The notes under the pieces: generated by a model
Seen by the model: only the letters and a program-made list of their open reading frames with translations
Told to the model about the DNA's origin: nothing
Database searches by the model: none
In this document: positions 48,626-58,893 of the stretch, in pieces
How positions within the stretch are numbered: position 1 is the first letter of the stretch
Layout: every line of letters starts with the position of its first letter
Assembly: GCA_022570795.1 (NCBI GenBank)
Contig: JAKUDP010000014.1
Span: 1 to 64,000, forward strand
Source: Sphaerulina vaccinii
Lineage: Eukaryota > Ascomycota > Dothideomycetes > Mycosphaerellales > Mycosphaerellaceae
Reading direction: 5' to 3'
DNA length: 64,000 nucleotides
Program-made: the position numbers and the translations under genes

Positions 48626-49754
48626 GGTTGCGCAATCGGCAGGGATTCACGACGGGAGGCTAAAAGCTCAGCTGCCTCGTAGCAACTGCATGCCCTTCAC
48701 TCAGAATGTGCGATACACACGCGCCATGGTATGCCACTGTAAAAAGTGAGTAGTCAGCGAAGTGGATGCTGAATTGAAGCAGTCGACAGGTGATGTCGGC
48801 AGGGGGTCTTGCGCTGTTCTCATGACCCCGCAGGAGTGTTCGAGATCGACAGACCAGACCTGCAAAGCCTGGATCCACCATCCTGAGTTAGGCGGTACGA
48901 ACCTTAGGAAAGCCTAAACGTCGTGCTTATTACTAAGAAGATGAATGTTTCGTGCCTTATGCTGTGAGCAGCAGATCAGTATAAGGCTTGCCTAGCAGAC
49001 CATGGACTCGTGAGTAGACATCAGGCGTAGCAGCGCTGGACTCGTGAGAGTGCGCTGTGTCTCGCACTCGGCGAATGCTGAGCTTCTGGCGCGGCGAAAT
49101 AGGCTCGAGTATCCACGTGCAGGCTCATAGGCACAAAAGTCTGTCACGCCAGGCATCTCGAGGTTCCGAGAGGCCAAGGAAACGTAGAAGAGTAGAAGAG
49201 GCGTTCAATCGGCGTGATGATCGTATGCGTAGAGATCTGGCATTTGTTTTCCACTGATTTCCATATCATGGTCTGAAGGCAAGCCAATGAGAGATGTCCA
49301 GAGCCACATCGTAGGCCGATAATCGTCGTGTGATATGATATACCGACCGATACGTAGCTGCAGTACAGCTGGCCGAATTGATGCTGGAAGTGTTCTCCTG
49401 CGGACTTTCAAGGCAAGCGCTATGGCTTTGGCACTCCGACGTTCGTAAGAGCAGTCCTTGAGATCCGTGATCTGGTCTTGAGATGAGAAGAAGACGAGGA
49501 GGAGAGTGTCGTGAAGTCTTTCATATGCTTGCTCCCACGGCTTGGCCCGAACGTGCCAGGATTAGGATTCGTAGCATCGCGATAAAAGATCGAACAACAA
49601 CAACAACAGTTTGAACATCTTCACAAGTCGACATTGTCCGACCATGCTCGCATGATGAGCGGAACTGGCACTCTAGAGAGACTGCCATTCACCAGCTGGT
49701 CACCGCCTCACACAATCCGCACCTAACTGAGAACAGCTCAGCCATACCAACACC
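48626..49754. other. Divergent intergenic region bZIP / SCY1-like
   Basis: About 1.1 kb lies between two divergently transcribed genes and so carries both promoters. A short (CAA)n-like run occurs near 49594-49610 in the likely SCY1 leader. No gene is supported. Confidence 0.5.
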
Positions 49755-52484
49755 ATGTTCGCCAATGCGTTTAAGGCTCTCTCGAGTAACGTTTCCAGCA
49801 ACTACACTCTCGAGCCGCAGCCTTCCTCGATAGCGGGACCATGGAAGATCTACGATGCCAAAAGCAAGCGCACAGGCAAGGCCGCCTCAGTCTTCGTGTT
49901 CGATAGGAAGAGCTTGGAATCTCCCAGTGGTGGCGGTGGAGCTGGACTCGGTGGGCGGAGTGGCGGAGTGTCGCTGAAGCGAGCGCACGATGAGGTCGTG
50001 GAGCAGTTGAAGAAGGAAGCCAGCAGTTTGGCGCGACTACGACATCCGTCCATTCTTGAGCTTGCGGAGCCAGTCGAAGAAACCAGCCGAGGAGGTCTGA
50101 TGTTCGTGTCGGAGCCTGTCGTTAGCAGTCTTGCGGGACTATTACAGGAGAAGGACGAGCAGGCACGATCTGGAGGGCGTGCTAGCCGATATGTCGTCGA
50201 AGAATCAGACGGCACGCGACGCCGAAGAGAGCTGGAGATAGACGAGCTGGAGATACAGAAGGGACTTCTGCAGCTCGCCAAAGGCCTGGAGTTCTTGCAC
50301 GAGAGCGCTGGCTTGGTACACGCGAATCTCACACCCGCTGCAATCTTGATCAATGCGAAAGGCGACTGGAAGATCTCAGGACTGGCATATTGTGGTCCGC
50401 ACGAGAGCAGCACTTCAGCCACGTCTATAACACCTATAAGCTTGCACGAAGTGTTGAACCACGATCCTCGACTTCCGAGAAGTGTTCAGCTCAATATCGA
50501 TTATACATCTCCAGACTTTGTTCTCGACAACACTCTGACCTCTTCTGCGGACATGTTCAGTCTTGGCCTCCTGATCATCGCACTGTATAACAGTCCGCAT
50601 ACGTCTCCTCTCAGCACAGGCGGATCTCTTTCGTCGTATAGACGTGTGTTCTCGAGCTCGTCAACGATACCTACACAACAGAACAACTTCTTGGTACCAG
50701 CATCCAACCCAATCCCGCCACGCCTGGCATCCGAGCTTCTCCCAAGACTGATCACGCGACGGCCTGCTCAAAGACTGTCAGCGAAAGCATTTCAAGAAGC
50801 GAGCTATTTTGACAACATCCTGGTGTCGACTATGCGATTTCTCGACGCTCTACCCGCGAAGACGCAGAGTGAGAAGTCAGCTTTCATGCGCGGTCTCCCC
50901 AAGATCATGTCACAGTTTCCGAAGAGTGTTCTTGAGAAGAAGGTACTACCTGCTCTGTTGGAAGAGATGAAGGATAGAGATCTGGTTGCGCTGATTCTCT
51001 CGAATGTGCTGGCCATGGTACAAGCTATGCCCTCGGGCAAGAAGGCGTTTACAGAACGGGTCGTGCCAAAGCTGCGAGAAGTATTTCTTGCGACCAAGAC
51101 TGCGGAGAACGACACTTCGAAAGAGGGGGCCTTGGTGGTATTGCTCGAGCAAATGAGTACCATCGCGGAGAACTGCGCTGGGAAAGAGTTCCGGGAGGAC
51201 ATTCTGCCCATCGTGCTACTTGCACTAAACTCACCAACACATGCCCTCGTTGATGCTGCACTGAGCACGCTGCCCTTCCTGCTTCCAAATCTGGACTTCA
51301 GTACTATCAAAAACGAACTGTTCCCAATGATCGCTCAAGTATTCGCCAAGACCAGCAGTCTGCAAATCAAGATTCGTGGGCTGGAGGCATTCTCTACGCT
51401 GTGCGGAGGTGGACACGAAGATGCTAGTAACGATGATCTCAATGGCATTGGCGTCGCTGAGAAGAAGTTAAAGACCAGCAGTAGCATCATACTCGACAAA
51501 TACACTATCCAAGAAAAGGTGGTACCTCTACTCCGTGGCATCAAGACCAAGGAACCTGGCGTGATGATGGCTGCGCTCAAGGTTGTTCGACAGGTCGGAG
51601 AAGTGGCAGACACTGACTTTCTGGCTAAAGCTGTTCTTCCATTACTATGGGACTGGTCGCTTGGTCCATTGCTGGACCTTCAGCAATTTACAGAATTTAT
51701 GAAGCTCATCAAAAGCATCAGTGGCAGAATTGAAGCAGAGCAGATCAAGAAACTCCGAGAGTTGTCAAGCGGCGACAGTGGCATCGGCGGCTCAGTCGCA
51801 ACACGCAAAGCTACCAGTAGCAGAATTGGCGCATCGAACGGCTTGGCTAATGACGAAGACACGAGCTTCGAGCAGCTTGTCTCTGGTCGCAAGCCAGAAG
51901 CCAATGGTGCAGATCTCATGAATGATTGGGGCACATCAGCACCACAGGCACAGAGGTCTATCTCTCAATCGAATGGGGCTCCAGCCTTCTCATGGCAAAC
52001 GACATCTACTCTCCCGAACAGATCAACAGCCACCCTCCGCCCAGCTCAAATGCCTACACGTACAGTGACGCCGGATCTTGCTGCCTTCGGCACTCTTACA
52101 CCTGCCAGCCAATTCTCTCAGCCTCTGCAGCCTCAGACAATGGCAGGTTCCATGAACATGGCGTCTCAGCAAATGGCTCCACGACCCAGTAACGGTGTCG
52201 ACTGGTCTGCTGCGGCTAATAGTTCTACTTCAGCCTGGTCTGGACAGACGTCTACAATCTCACGGCCTGGTGTCATTACTCAGAACTCGACCTCGATCTT
52301 TTCGCGACCTGGCGTGACATCCCAGAATTCGTTCTCTCTGCCTCCTCCACCTACCAGTCCGCAAGCGCTGCAACCTGGTTATGGTGTGCCTCCAGCTGCG
52401 CGACAGACACAGCAGCAAACACAGACGTGGCAGAAACCTCAGACTCAGAGTGGTGGTCTGGACAAGTATGAGAGCCTACTGTGA
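49755..52484 (+). CDS. SCY1-like pseudokinase, membrane-trafficking protein
   Basis: An intronless 909-residue frame starts at ATG 49755. Residues about 25-350 form a protein-kinase fold without the catalytic signature: the HRD position reads HANL (about 189-192) and the DFG position SGL (about 208-210), so catalysis is unlikely. Residues about 360-680 are repeated alpha-helical HEAT-type units (VLPALLEEMKDRDLVALILSN; VLPLLWDWS). The C-terminus is low-complexity Ser/Thr/Gln/Pro and ends in DKYESLL. This is the SCY1/SCYL2 family (yeast Scy1; CVAK104 in animals), which binds clathrin/AP adaptors and acts in Golgi-endosome traffic. Length and domain order match. A degraded tandem copy of its 3' end follows directly. 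Confidence 0.93.
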   Translation: MFANAFKALSSNVSSNYTLEPQPSSIAGPWKIYDAKSKRTGKAASVFVFDRKSLESPSGGGGAGLGGRSGGVSLKRAHDEVVEQLKKEASSLARLRHPSILELAEPVEETSRGGLMFVSEPVVSSLAGLLQEKDEQARSGGRASRYVVEESDGTRRRRELEIDELEIQKGLLQLAKGLEFLHESAGLVHANLTPAAILINAKGDWKISGLAYCGPHESSTSATSITPISLHEVLNHDPRLPRSVQLNIDYTSPDFVLDNTLTSSADMFSLGLLIIALYNSPHTSPLSTGGSLSSYRRVFSSSSTIPTQQNNFLVPASNPIPPRLASELLPRLITRRPAQRLSAKAFQEASYFDNILVSTMRFLDALPAKTQSEKSAFMRGLPKIMSQFPKSVLEKKVLPALLEEMKDRDLVALILSNVLAMVQAMPSGKKAFTERVVPKLREVFLATKTAENDTSKEGALVVLLEQMSTIAENCAGKEFREDILPIVLLALNSPTHALVDAALSTLPFLLPNLDFSTIKNELFPMIAQVFAKTSSLQIKIRGLEAFSTLCGGGHEDASNDDLNGIGVAEKKLKTSSSIILDKYTIQEKVVPLLRGIKTKEPGVMMAALKVVRQVGEVADTDFLAKAVLPLLWDWSLGPLLDLQQFTEFMKLIKSISGRIEAEQIKKLRELSSGDSGIGGSVATRKATSSRIGASNGLANDEDTSFEQLVSGRKPEANGADLMNDWGTSAPQAQRSISQSNGAPAFSWQTTSTLPNRSTATLRPAQMPTRTVTPDLAAFGTLTPASQFSQPLQPQTMAGSMNMASQQMAPRPSNGVDWSAAANSSTSAWSGQTSTISRPGVITQNSTSIFSRPGVTSQNSFSLPPPPTSPQALQPGYGVPPAARQTQQQTQTWQKPQTQSGGLDKYESLL

Positions 52485-52495
52485 AATCCTATGAT

Positions 52496-52792
52496 CGTCA
52501 ACTTCTTCAGCCTCAGACAGTGGCAGGTCCTTTTAGCATGACATTGCAGCGCAATCTGCTGCAGCCAAGAGTTCGACTTCAGCTTGGCAGACAACGTCCA
52601 CCCTGCTCTTGGCTCTCAGAAGTCGTTCTCCTTACATCCTCCACCTACCAGTCCGCAAGCGCTGCAATCTGGTCATGGTGTCCTCGAAGGCGAAGTACGG
52701 CAACAACAGCAGCCCATAGCACAGAATTTGGCAGCAGTCTCGGACACAGAAAAGAGGTTGAGATGAATACGAGAGCTTGCTATGAGAATTCT
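52496..52792 (+). pseudogene. Decayed tandem duplicate of the SCY1-like 3' end
   Basis: Starting 12 bp after the SCY1-like stop, the sequence repeats the gene's last ~360 bp in the same order: CAGCCTCAGACA with TGGCAGGT (52127-52149 and 52506-52528), an AGAGTTCGACTTCAGC segment, a nearly identical stretch around CCTCCACCTACCAGTCCGCA (52345-52364 and 52640-52659), and the stop region GAGAGCCTACTGTGA against GAGAGCTTGCTATGA. Frameshifts and about 60 bp of net deletion prevent translation in one frame. It is a local duplication now drifting, not RIPed. An alternative last exon is conceivable but not supported by phase. Confidence 0.8.
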
Positions 52793-53736
52793 GCCGCAGC
52801 TTATTTCAATGCTGCAAACGGCTTCACAAAGAACTTCTCGAGTCGCAGCAGAAGCTTGAGCAATACCAAGTATCTCACTCATGTTTCACGACATGACAAG
52901 GTTGCCCGGGCCGCATGTGTACAGATGCACAGGTGCAGCAAGGTGTGTGGGCCCGTCATACCACAGCGCATTTGCTCCACACTCAACAGCAGGATTCGAG
53001 GCTTGCACAGCCAGCAATGCTATCTATCAAGCAAGCTTGCTATCGTGTCGCAAGGCTTTTCTATCAACTCGAGATCATGCAGGTGGTCATGAGTCATGGC
53101 TCGCTTCCATGACGGCAGTGTTCATCGGACCACACTCCTACCACGACATGCGACGTCTCACCGCAACTAGTGGCTGCCAACAAAAGAATATCGTTTCTGA
53201 GACTGAATACTTTGGTCGTCTTTCATCGAACTCTAAGCTCCGATGTCTTTATTCGAAGGAAGATGAGCTTACAAACGTCTTGCAGCTCACGTGAGATGTC
53301 GTATGATTGATGCATCTATTCCTTCACACCATTATGGAGTTCGATATCGGCATCGTCGGAATGCAACACGGAATGTCGGAGACAAACAAATGTGAATGTG
53401 GCTGGTGTGTGACAGGCGTGCGCAAGAACCCACTCCTGCCTCACATATTGACGTCGATATGCACTCCCCAGCGCATGCGCCACGTGCCTGCTTTGAATGT
53501 TTGCATTTTGTTTCAGCCGGCACCGGGTAGTGGCGATCCTTCAGATGCAATGATGACTGTGTCAGTGTCACTTTGCTGTCAAGCTTCAGTTCACATTTCG
53601 TGCCACATTGCTTCAACTTCTGAACATTCTTAGCTCTCGCTTCCGACAAGCCTCAGCACAATCGGTACGACGTCACCTCTTCACCACAGAAGAAACACCG
53701 ATAGTCCCACACGGCTTGCAGATCAACAACATTGTT
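52793..53736. other. Intergenic, promoter of methyltransferase gene
   Basis: Frames in this ~940 bp gap show no recognisable domain. The stretch just before 53737 is in frame with the methyltransferase from a TTG at 53608 but lacks an upstream ATG, so I treat it as leader. Confidence 0.5.
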
Positions 53737-55015
53737 ATGGCGGAGGTCGAAATACACGCGCAAGATGAGACGCGTCAAGCTGCGCTCAAAAAGCCGCGTC
53801 CAACTCGCAGATCCGAACGCCTACAAACCGCCTTGCAATCGTATCGTGTGCTGAAGGGCTTGACACCTGAGCAAGTCCAGAACTTCATGGACTCCTACGA
53901 AATCTATTCTTTGGATTGGGCCGATGAGAAGACAATGGTTGCGACACTAGGCGCCGATTACAAGCAAAAGGTTGGGCAGAAGTTGGCAGACTACTATTGT
54001 GTTCTCAACCACCTTTGTGCTCTGGGAGAACTGTTGGTATACTCGTCGCGGACTGGAAGAGCTGTGCTGACAAACGCACAGAGAAAAGATGTATATTCCA
54101 CCATATCTCTGCGACCAGAATATCACGACGAACCAGTTCATGTACGAGGAATCGGTTTGCAAAGAACTCCTTCTGCCAACCAATGCACGTGTTCTTGAGC
54201 TAGGCTGTGGAAGAGGACGTGTTGCAGCACATGTCTCGCAGGTCACTTCTGCCAAGATCACAGGATTGAATATCGACGCAGATCAAGTGGCCAGCGCTTG
54301 CGACTACAATAAGCAACAAGGACTCACAAATGACTTCATAACCGCCGACTTCAACAACTTGCCTCTGCCTTTCGAATCAGAATCCTTCGATGGCTTCTAC
54401 CAAATACAAGCTTTCAGCTTAGCCAAGGACCACGATGCACTGTGCGAAGAGCTCTTCAGACTGTTGAAACCTGGTGCACGTCTATCATTGCTCGACTGGG
54501 TAAGTCTCGAGGCCTACGATCCTGGCAACAAAGAGCATCAAGAGCTGTTCCGCAAGATCAAGCCTCTCATCGGGGCGGTCGGCACGCCTACACCAGCGAG
54601 TCTCGCAAATGCATTGTCAAAAGCTGGATTTCGAGTTCTGAAATCTAACAACCCCTCGATCGATGGACTGCAAGCGCCACTGATTGAGCAAGCTGATGGC
54701 TTCTTCCGCAGGGCTCGCATGGCCATACTCGGAGGTGTGAGAGTGGGCCTATTTCCGGCACACTTCAAGACTCTGTTCAATCGTCTAACTCAGGACTGCG
54801 ATGCGTTTATTGAAGCAGACCGGGCACGATTGTGTACGACGACCTGGCACTGGCTAGCCGAGAAGCCTCTCACAGCTGGAACTCCACCAAACGACGACTC
54901 GGCATATGGATCCTTGGCTGGTTCACAAGAGGCTGTCAACGCGCCGATCCCGAACGCCAGCAGCACGTTGCCCAGTGAGGGTGTCAGCGGACATCCACTG
55001 GCCTCGTTGCCATAG
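53737..55015 (+). CDS. SAM-dependent methyltransferase, sterol C-methyltransferase-like
   Basis: Two exons (53737-54032 and 54082-55015) joined by a 49 bp intron (GTTGGT...GCTGAC...GCACAG) give 409 residues. The junction reads GELEKMYIPP, the motif I expect of this family. A class I methyltransferase core follows: SAM motif I VLELGCGRG (about 136-144), an acidic residue after the second strand (LNIDADQV), LPFESESFDGFYQI as motif II region, and LLKPGARLSLLDWV as motif III. The order and C-terminal helices resemble sterol 24-C-methyltransferases (Erg6-like), but the N-terminal aromatic-rich sterol-binding motif of true Erg6 is not seen, so the substrate may be another lipid. A polar tail of about 50 residues is probably disordered. 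Start choice: first in-frame ATG. Confidence 0.82.
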
Positions 55016-55577
55016 CTTGGGCGATTCAAATGGGAGCTGCCAAAGTATCATCCCGATCGCCGCCTGGAAAGATGCCAAGTGCAATTTGAGTCCTGCTCTT
55101 TGATCTGAGATGCACTGAGGCACTGCAATAGGACTGCATACTTGCCATATTCATCTGCTCTGAGATCTGGCAGTCCAAGAATCTGAGGCTCGGATCATAG
55201 CTGCGACTGGTTCCTAGCATACCACCTGTACCATTACCTGGCATTACAAGCTCCTTAGAGCCATAATCTACAGACATCAGTGTACAGAAGCAAGTACTCC
55301 GACTCACCTACTCATACTATTCATCACAATCACGCTGGAGTGGCACACATTGTTGGGACTGGTATGTCCTTGTCTTCGATATCTAATCGGTATACATGCA
55401 GTGTCGACCACGTCTGACACGCTTCCTCCGTATCCTACTTCTAATCTGTTGTTTCCAACCCGCCTTTTCGACCTGCGAAGCGAGTGATTGCAGTAGTATC
55501 GAGAGGCTCGTCAATCATCATCTTATCCTGAGTGTGAGTGTTGATATCCTGTAAATGTTGGGTGGAAGTCCCTTCAT
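55016..55577. other. Intergenic between convergent genes
   Basis: The methyltransferase (+) and DUF6699-like gene (-) converge here. A 93-residue minus-strand frame at 55307-55026 (with MPGNGTGGMLGTSRSYD) has some coding look but no recognisable family or clear start, so it is not called. Confidence 0.5.
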
Positions 55578-56360
55578 TTACTCGTCACCCTCCTCGGCTC
55601 CCTTCTTCCCCTTCTTGCCCTTCTTTCCGCTACCGCCGCCGCCCGATCCGACAGAGGTGTCGTTTCGTGTTTGGTGCACGATGAATTTGGTGTAGCATTC
55701 TTCGCGGTCCCATTCGAAACCTGCTAGGTAGGGGGCTTCTAGTTCGTCGTCGGCCTGGAAAGTCACATTATTAGCGTTAAGCGTTCGTGAAGTCGGAAAG
55801 AGTGAAGTGGTACACGAGTAAGATGCTGAAGGATGTGGAAAGATAGGCTTACCTTCTTCTTAAACTGCTTATGAATAGCGTCTAGTGCATCTTTGATCGT
55901 CACACCTTTGGAGTTACGGGCTGAGACTTCGAGTCCTAGTGGGAACTTGAGATCGATCTTCTTGATTGGTGGGTTGCAGAGGAGTTTCTTGAGGATTTCT
56001 TGGTCGTCGAGTTTGGAAGGGGCGGAGTTTAGCTTCCTGTTGAGGCGTAAAGTCAGACTGAGCAAGATGACAAGAGATGGAGTGTGATGAGGTGAGCTTA
56101 CCATCCGAGCTTCTGCGTCTCTGGAGCAATCTTGAGCTCTACACCTTCTTTCTCTGTTCGAGAGAGTCAGTTGGTGGGAAACGATAATGTTACTGAAAAG
56201 AGGTTGATGTACCAAGATCGTTGATGTTGAAGACTCCGCTCACAGTGCTGCTTGTTCTGCGATGTCTGACCTTGGACTCGCTGGGCGAGGCTGGAGCATC
56301 ATCAATGGCAGAATCGACCTTGGACAAGGTGGACATGGGTTCTTGCACTTCAGCGGACAT
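55578..56360 (-). CDS. DUF6699-like fungal protein, 186 aa
   Basis: Four exons (56360-56213, 56153-56102, 56036-55853, 55754-55578) with introns of 59, 65 and 98 bp join in frame to 186 residues. The N-terminus is Ser-rich with a basic patch (KVRHRRTSSTVSG), a likely phosphorylation region. The conserved core is DLKFPLGLEVSARNSKGVTI, followed by KDALDAIHKQFKKK and then YLAGFEWDREECYTKF. This resembles the fungal DUF6699 family, whose role is unknown. The C-terminus is a Gly run followed by Lys-rich KKGKKGKKG, possibly nuclear or RNA-binding. No signal or membrane segment. The splice model is well constrained because every junction restores phase and a conserved-looking residue. Confidence 0.8.
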
Positions 56361-57754
56361 GTTGGCTATTGTATTGATCGCTTGAGATGATCGTGTGTCG
56401 TTGGATCAGTTGTGATACAGAGAGTTGATGATGAAGAAAGGAGAAGAGAGCTGGGTAAGGTAGGTAAATGAGAGCTTTCGAGCGGGGTCTTGCGCGTCTT
56501 GCACGGATGAAACATGTGACCATCTTACCAATGATAGGTAATAGGACGTGATTGCATACCAGCTCTGGGCTCCGGAGTCTCAGTCTCTCCATCAGCCCAT
56601 AGCTCTCTCGTCAGAGCTGCTCTCGTGATCACCATGCACCCCGCAAACGCTAGTCAATGGCCCTGCTTTAGCTTCCAGGAGCTGTTCTGCCTTGATCTTG
56701 TGAAATTTCTATCAGATCTCAGCTCCCGATAGCAGGCTGCTATCTCTTGATGGAGGCAGAGATGAGTTGCTTCTCTTTTCACGGCTGTCCTCGTCGGAGG
56801 TTGATCCGCGATTGTGATGGGGGTCTGGAGCACGAATGCATGGAAGCCTTACCCGTCTGGAGCCGGGACTAGCATGATCTACCGATGATAGCGCGTTCCA
56901 ATGTCCATGTCGCGTGACGACAGGACTGAACAATGGGACGAGAGATCAGGTGTCCGATATGGTGCGAAAGGCTATGCATTGCAACATTGGTAGTGTTATG
57001 TACAAATGTGGATCAAATACAGTCCTCGCTCAGCAGATCCAACAAGCATACATAAGAGTGCAGCTATGTCGCCATCTTCCGCAGTCTCAAGCTCAAGCTT
57101 ATAGACTACGACTGAGCCAGTAGGGAAACGACTGGATGGTCGCTTGGTCCAGAAGACGTGGAGCAAGTCTCGCACCACACCTGAGGGCGATCGATTTGAC
57201 CTGCTCATCCGATTGTCCTCTTTACTGCTCGCTCTTTCTCATTGCACTCGACTGCGGGATCAGACTGCTGCCTTGCTCTCGCAATCGGCTTCTCTTCAGA
57301 GACAAAGCCAGATGTCACGATCGGCCACCTCGAGCGTCTTCAGTAGACCCAACACGTGTGGTGTACGCTTCGATATGATCGTTGAATACATCGGCTGCTC
57401 AGCTCGCAGTTCACCACGACGCTAGACCTGATGATCGAGAGTACCGCGCTGAGGCCGCATCCGACTATTCTCTCGCAAGAAAAGCGTGTAGGGCGCAGAG
57501 TCTTGCTCGTAGGCATGGCCAGATCGTATCTTTGGGGATGGTCGTCGCATTTCTCATGACAGCACTTTCATAAAGAGATCGCGTTCCAGACGTCGCATGT
57601 CTAGTCGTATTTCAAGCAAGTGTCCATCGAGTCCATCCTCGAGTCCATCATCGTCACTCGGGAAGGCTTTGTATTCAAGTAAGCACTGCCGCGCTCGCTC
57701 TAGCTTCAGAAAGTGATCATTCGTATATATCGCTTCGCATCGTCTTCGTTTCGT
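56361..57754. other. Intergenic, no gene seen
   Basis: About 1.4 kb holds the promoter of the DUF6699-like gene at its left end and the 3' end of the DUF3602 gene at its right. Frames of 60-93 codons on both strands have no family resemblance and overlap each other. No tRNA-like structure was recognised by eye. Confidence 0.5.
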
Positions 57755-58252
57755 TCATGACCATGGCTCAGGTCCACTCAATTTCGCCTTCGGTGGCTCT
57801 GCAAGCGTGGAATTGACCTTTTCCTCGATGTGAGCTTTCAACTCTTTCACTCTCTGCTCTTCTTGCATCTTTCTGATCGCACGCTCTTCATCTTCAGTAA
57901 CACCATAAGTCATATTACCAGCTCCGCCGCGCCCGACTTTGCGCACAACATCGCTGCCCTTGGCCTGCGTACTCGACAGCATAGCAGACCAACCAGCTGC
58001 AGCATCGAGTGCTGAAGTCCCTGTGCTTCCCAGTACTGTATCCTGGAATTTGCCGGTCCTGTGGAGCTCTTTGGGACTATACCAGTTCCCACTTCCTCCG
58101 CGACCGCTGTACGCGTTCTCACGCTGTTCTCGGGGAACTGATGGGCCTGCTATGGGCGCCTCGGAGGACTGCTGTGCCTCGACATCTGATGTGACTTGCG
58201 CCTTTGCCTGCTGCACAGCTTCCCAATTACCAGCTCCTCCGCGGCCAGGCAT
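57755..58252 (-). CDS. DUF3602 protein with GRGGAGN repeats (Par32-like)
   Basis: A 165-residue frame starts at ATG 58252 (MPGRGGAGNWEAV). Three copies of the defining motif appear: GRGGAGN (residues 3-9), GRGGSGN (about 50-56) and GRGGAGN (about 107-113), separated by polar, probably disordered linkers, and followed by a charged helix (EDEERAIRKMQEEQRVKELK). This is the DUF3602 family, which includes yeast Par32, a TORC1/nitrogen-responsive phosphoprotein that inhibits ammonium transporters. Transfer of that role here is inference. The frame is open for 13 codons upstream but without an ATG, so the start shown is preferred. Confidence 0.85.
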   Translation of the reverse strand: MPGRGGAGNWEAVQQAKAQVTSDVEAQQSSEAPIAGPSVPREQRENAYSGRGGSGNWYSPKELHRTGKFQDTVLGSTGTSALDAAAGWSAMLSSTQAKGSDVVRKVGRGGAGNMTYGVTEDEERAIRKMQEEQRVKELKAHIEEKVNSTLAEPPKAKLSGPEPWS

Positions 58253-58413
58253 GTTAGCGATATGGATGTGCGCGAGTGGGTGTTCAGACACAAGAGGAAA
58301 ATCAAAAGAAATGAGTTGAGATGCGCCATTTCACTTGGCCTTGGCAATTTCACGATCCCGGTTGTACCCGATGATACATTTCTACACTTCGATCTCTTCG
58401 ACACAGGCTATCA

Positions 58414-58893
58414 TCATACCGCTTTCACTTTCGACAGATTTCTCGCCTCAAGCCAGTACCCAGTCCACATCATGGCGCAGACAGCACCGAAGATATATCT
58501 CTGCTCTCCATTCCCGGCGAATTCTGGACTGCAGTTCAATCAGCACAACAGTCCACCATCACTTGAAATGCAGCGAACTCACTCTTCCCATGCAGTCCCC
58601 GGATACAGAATGGCACTCAGTCCAGCGCCGCAGTAGAAAGTCCCAATAGTGGCAGCAGACCATAGATTGTCCTTGATCTGGTCTTTGCGCGCGGGTCTGA
58701 ACAGAAAATATATGCTCATAGCACTCAAAAGCACTCCAAGAGACATAGTCTGGCCATTGTGGAACTTCGCATGCGGCGGCCACCGTGGATTCTTGACATG
58801 TGTCTCATTGTAGTCGAAGACGAAGGCTCCAATCGAGTAGACGAGGTTCCCGAGCAGAATGAAGCCGCGGCCGGGAGTGAGAGGTTGAAGCAT
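58414..58893 (-). CDS. DUF6640-like four-span membrane protein
   Basis: Two exons (58893-58583 and 58528-58414) with a 54 bp intron (GTGAGT...CTGCAG) give 141 residues. Reading through the donor would stop at once after TAWEE; splicing instead yields TAWEEDPEFAGNGEQRYIFGA and a fourth hydrophobic segment, which I take as the true C-terminus. Membrane segments: about 10-26, 48-65, 77-99 and 117-134. The loop HVKNPRWPPHAKFHNGQTMS is strongly conserved-looking. It matches what I know of the fungal DUF6640 family of small integral membrane proteins with unknown function. A further 5' exon is possible, since the frame upstream of the ATG stays open for about 14 codons. Confidence 0.72.

Noticed and set aside
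53608..53736. N-terminal extension of the methyltransferase as a mitochondrial presequence
   Set aside because: The extension is open but begins with TTG, not ATG; the first ATG at 53737 is the simpler start.
55026..55307. 93-residue minus-strand frame between convergent genes
   Set aside because: It has no clear start context, domain or splice partner; it may be a 3' untranslated region.
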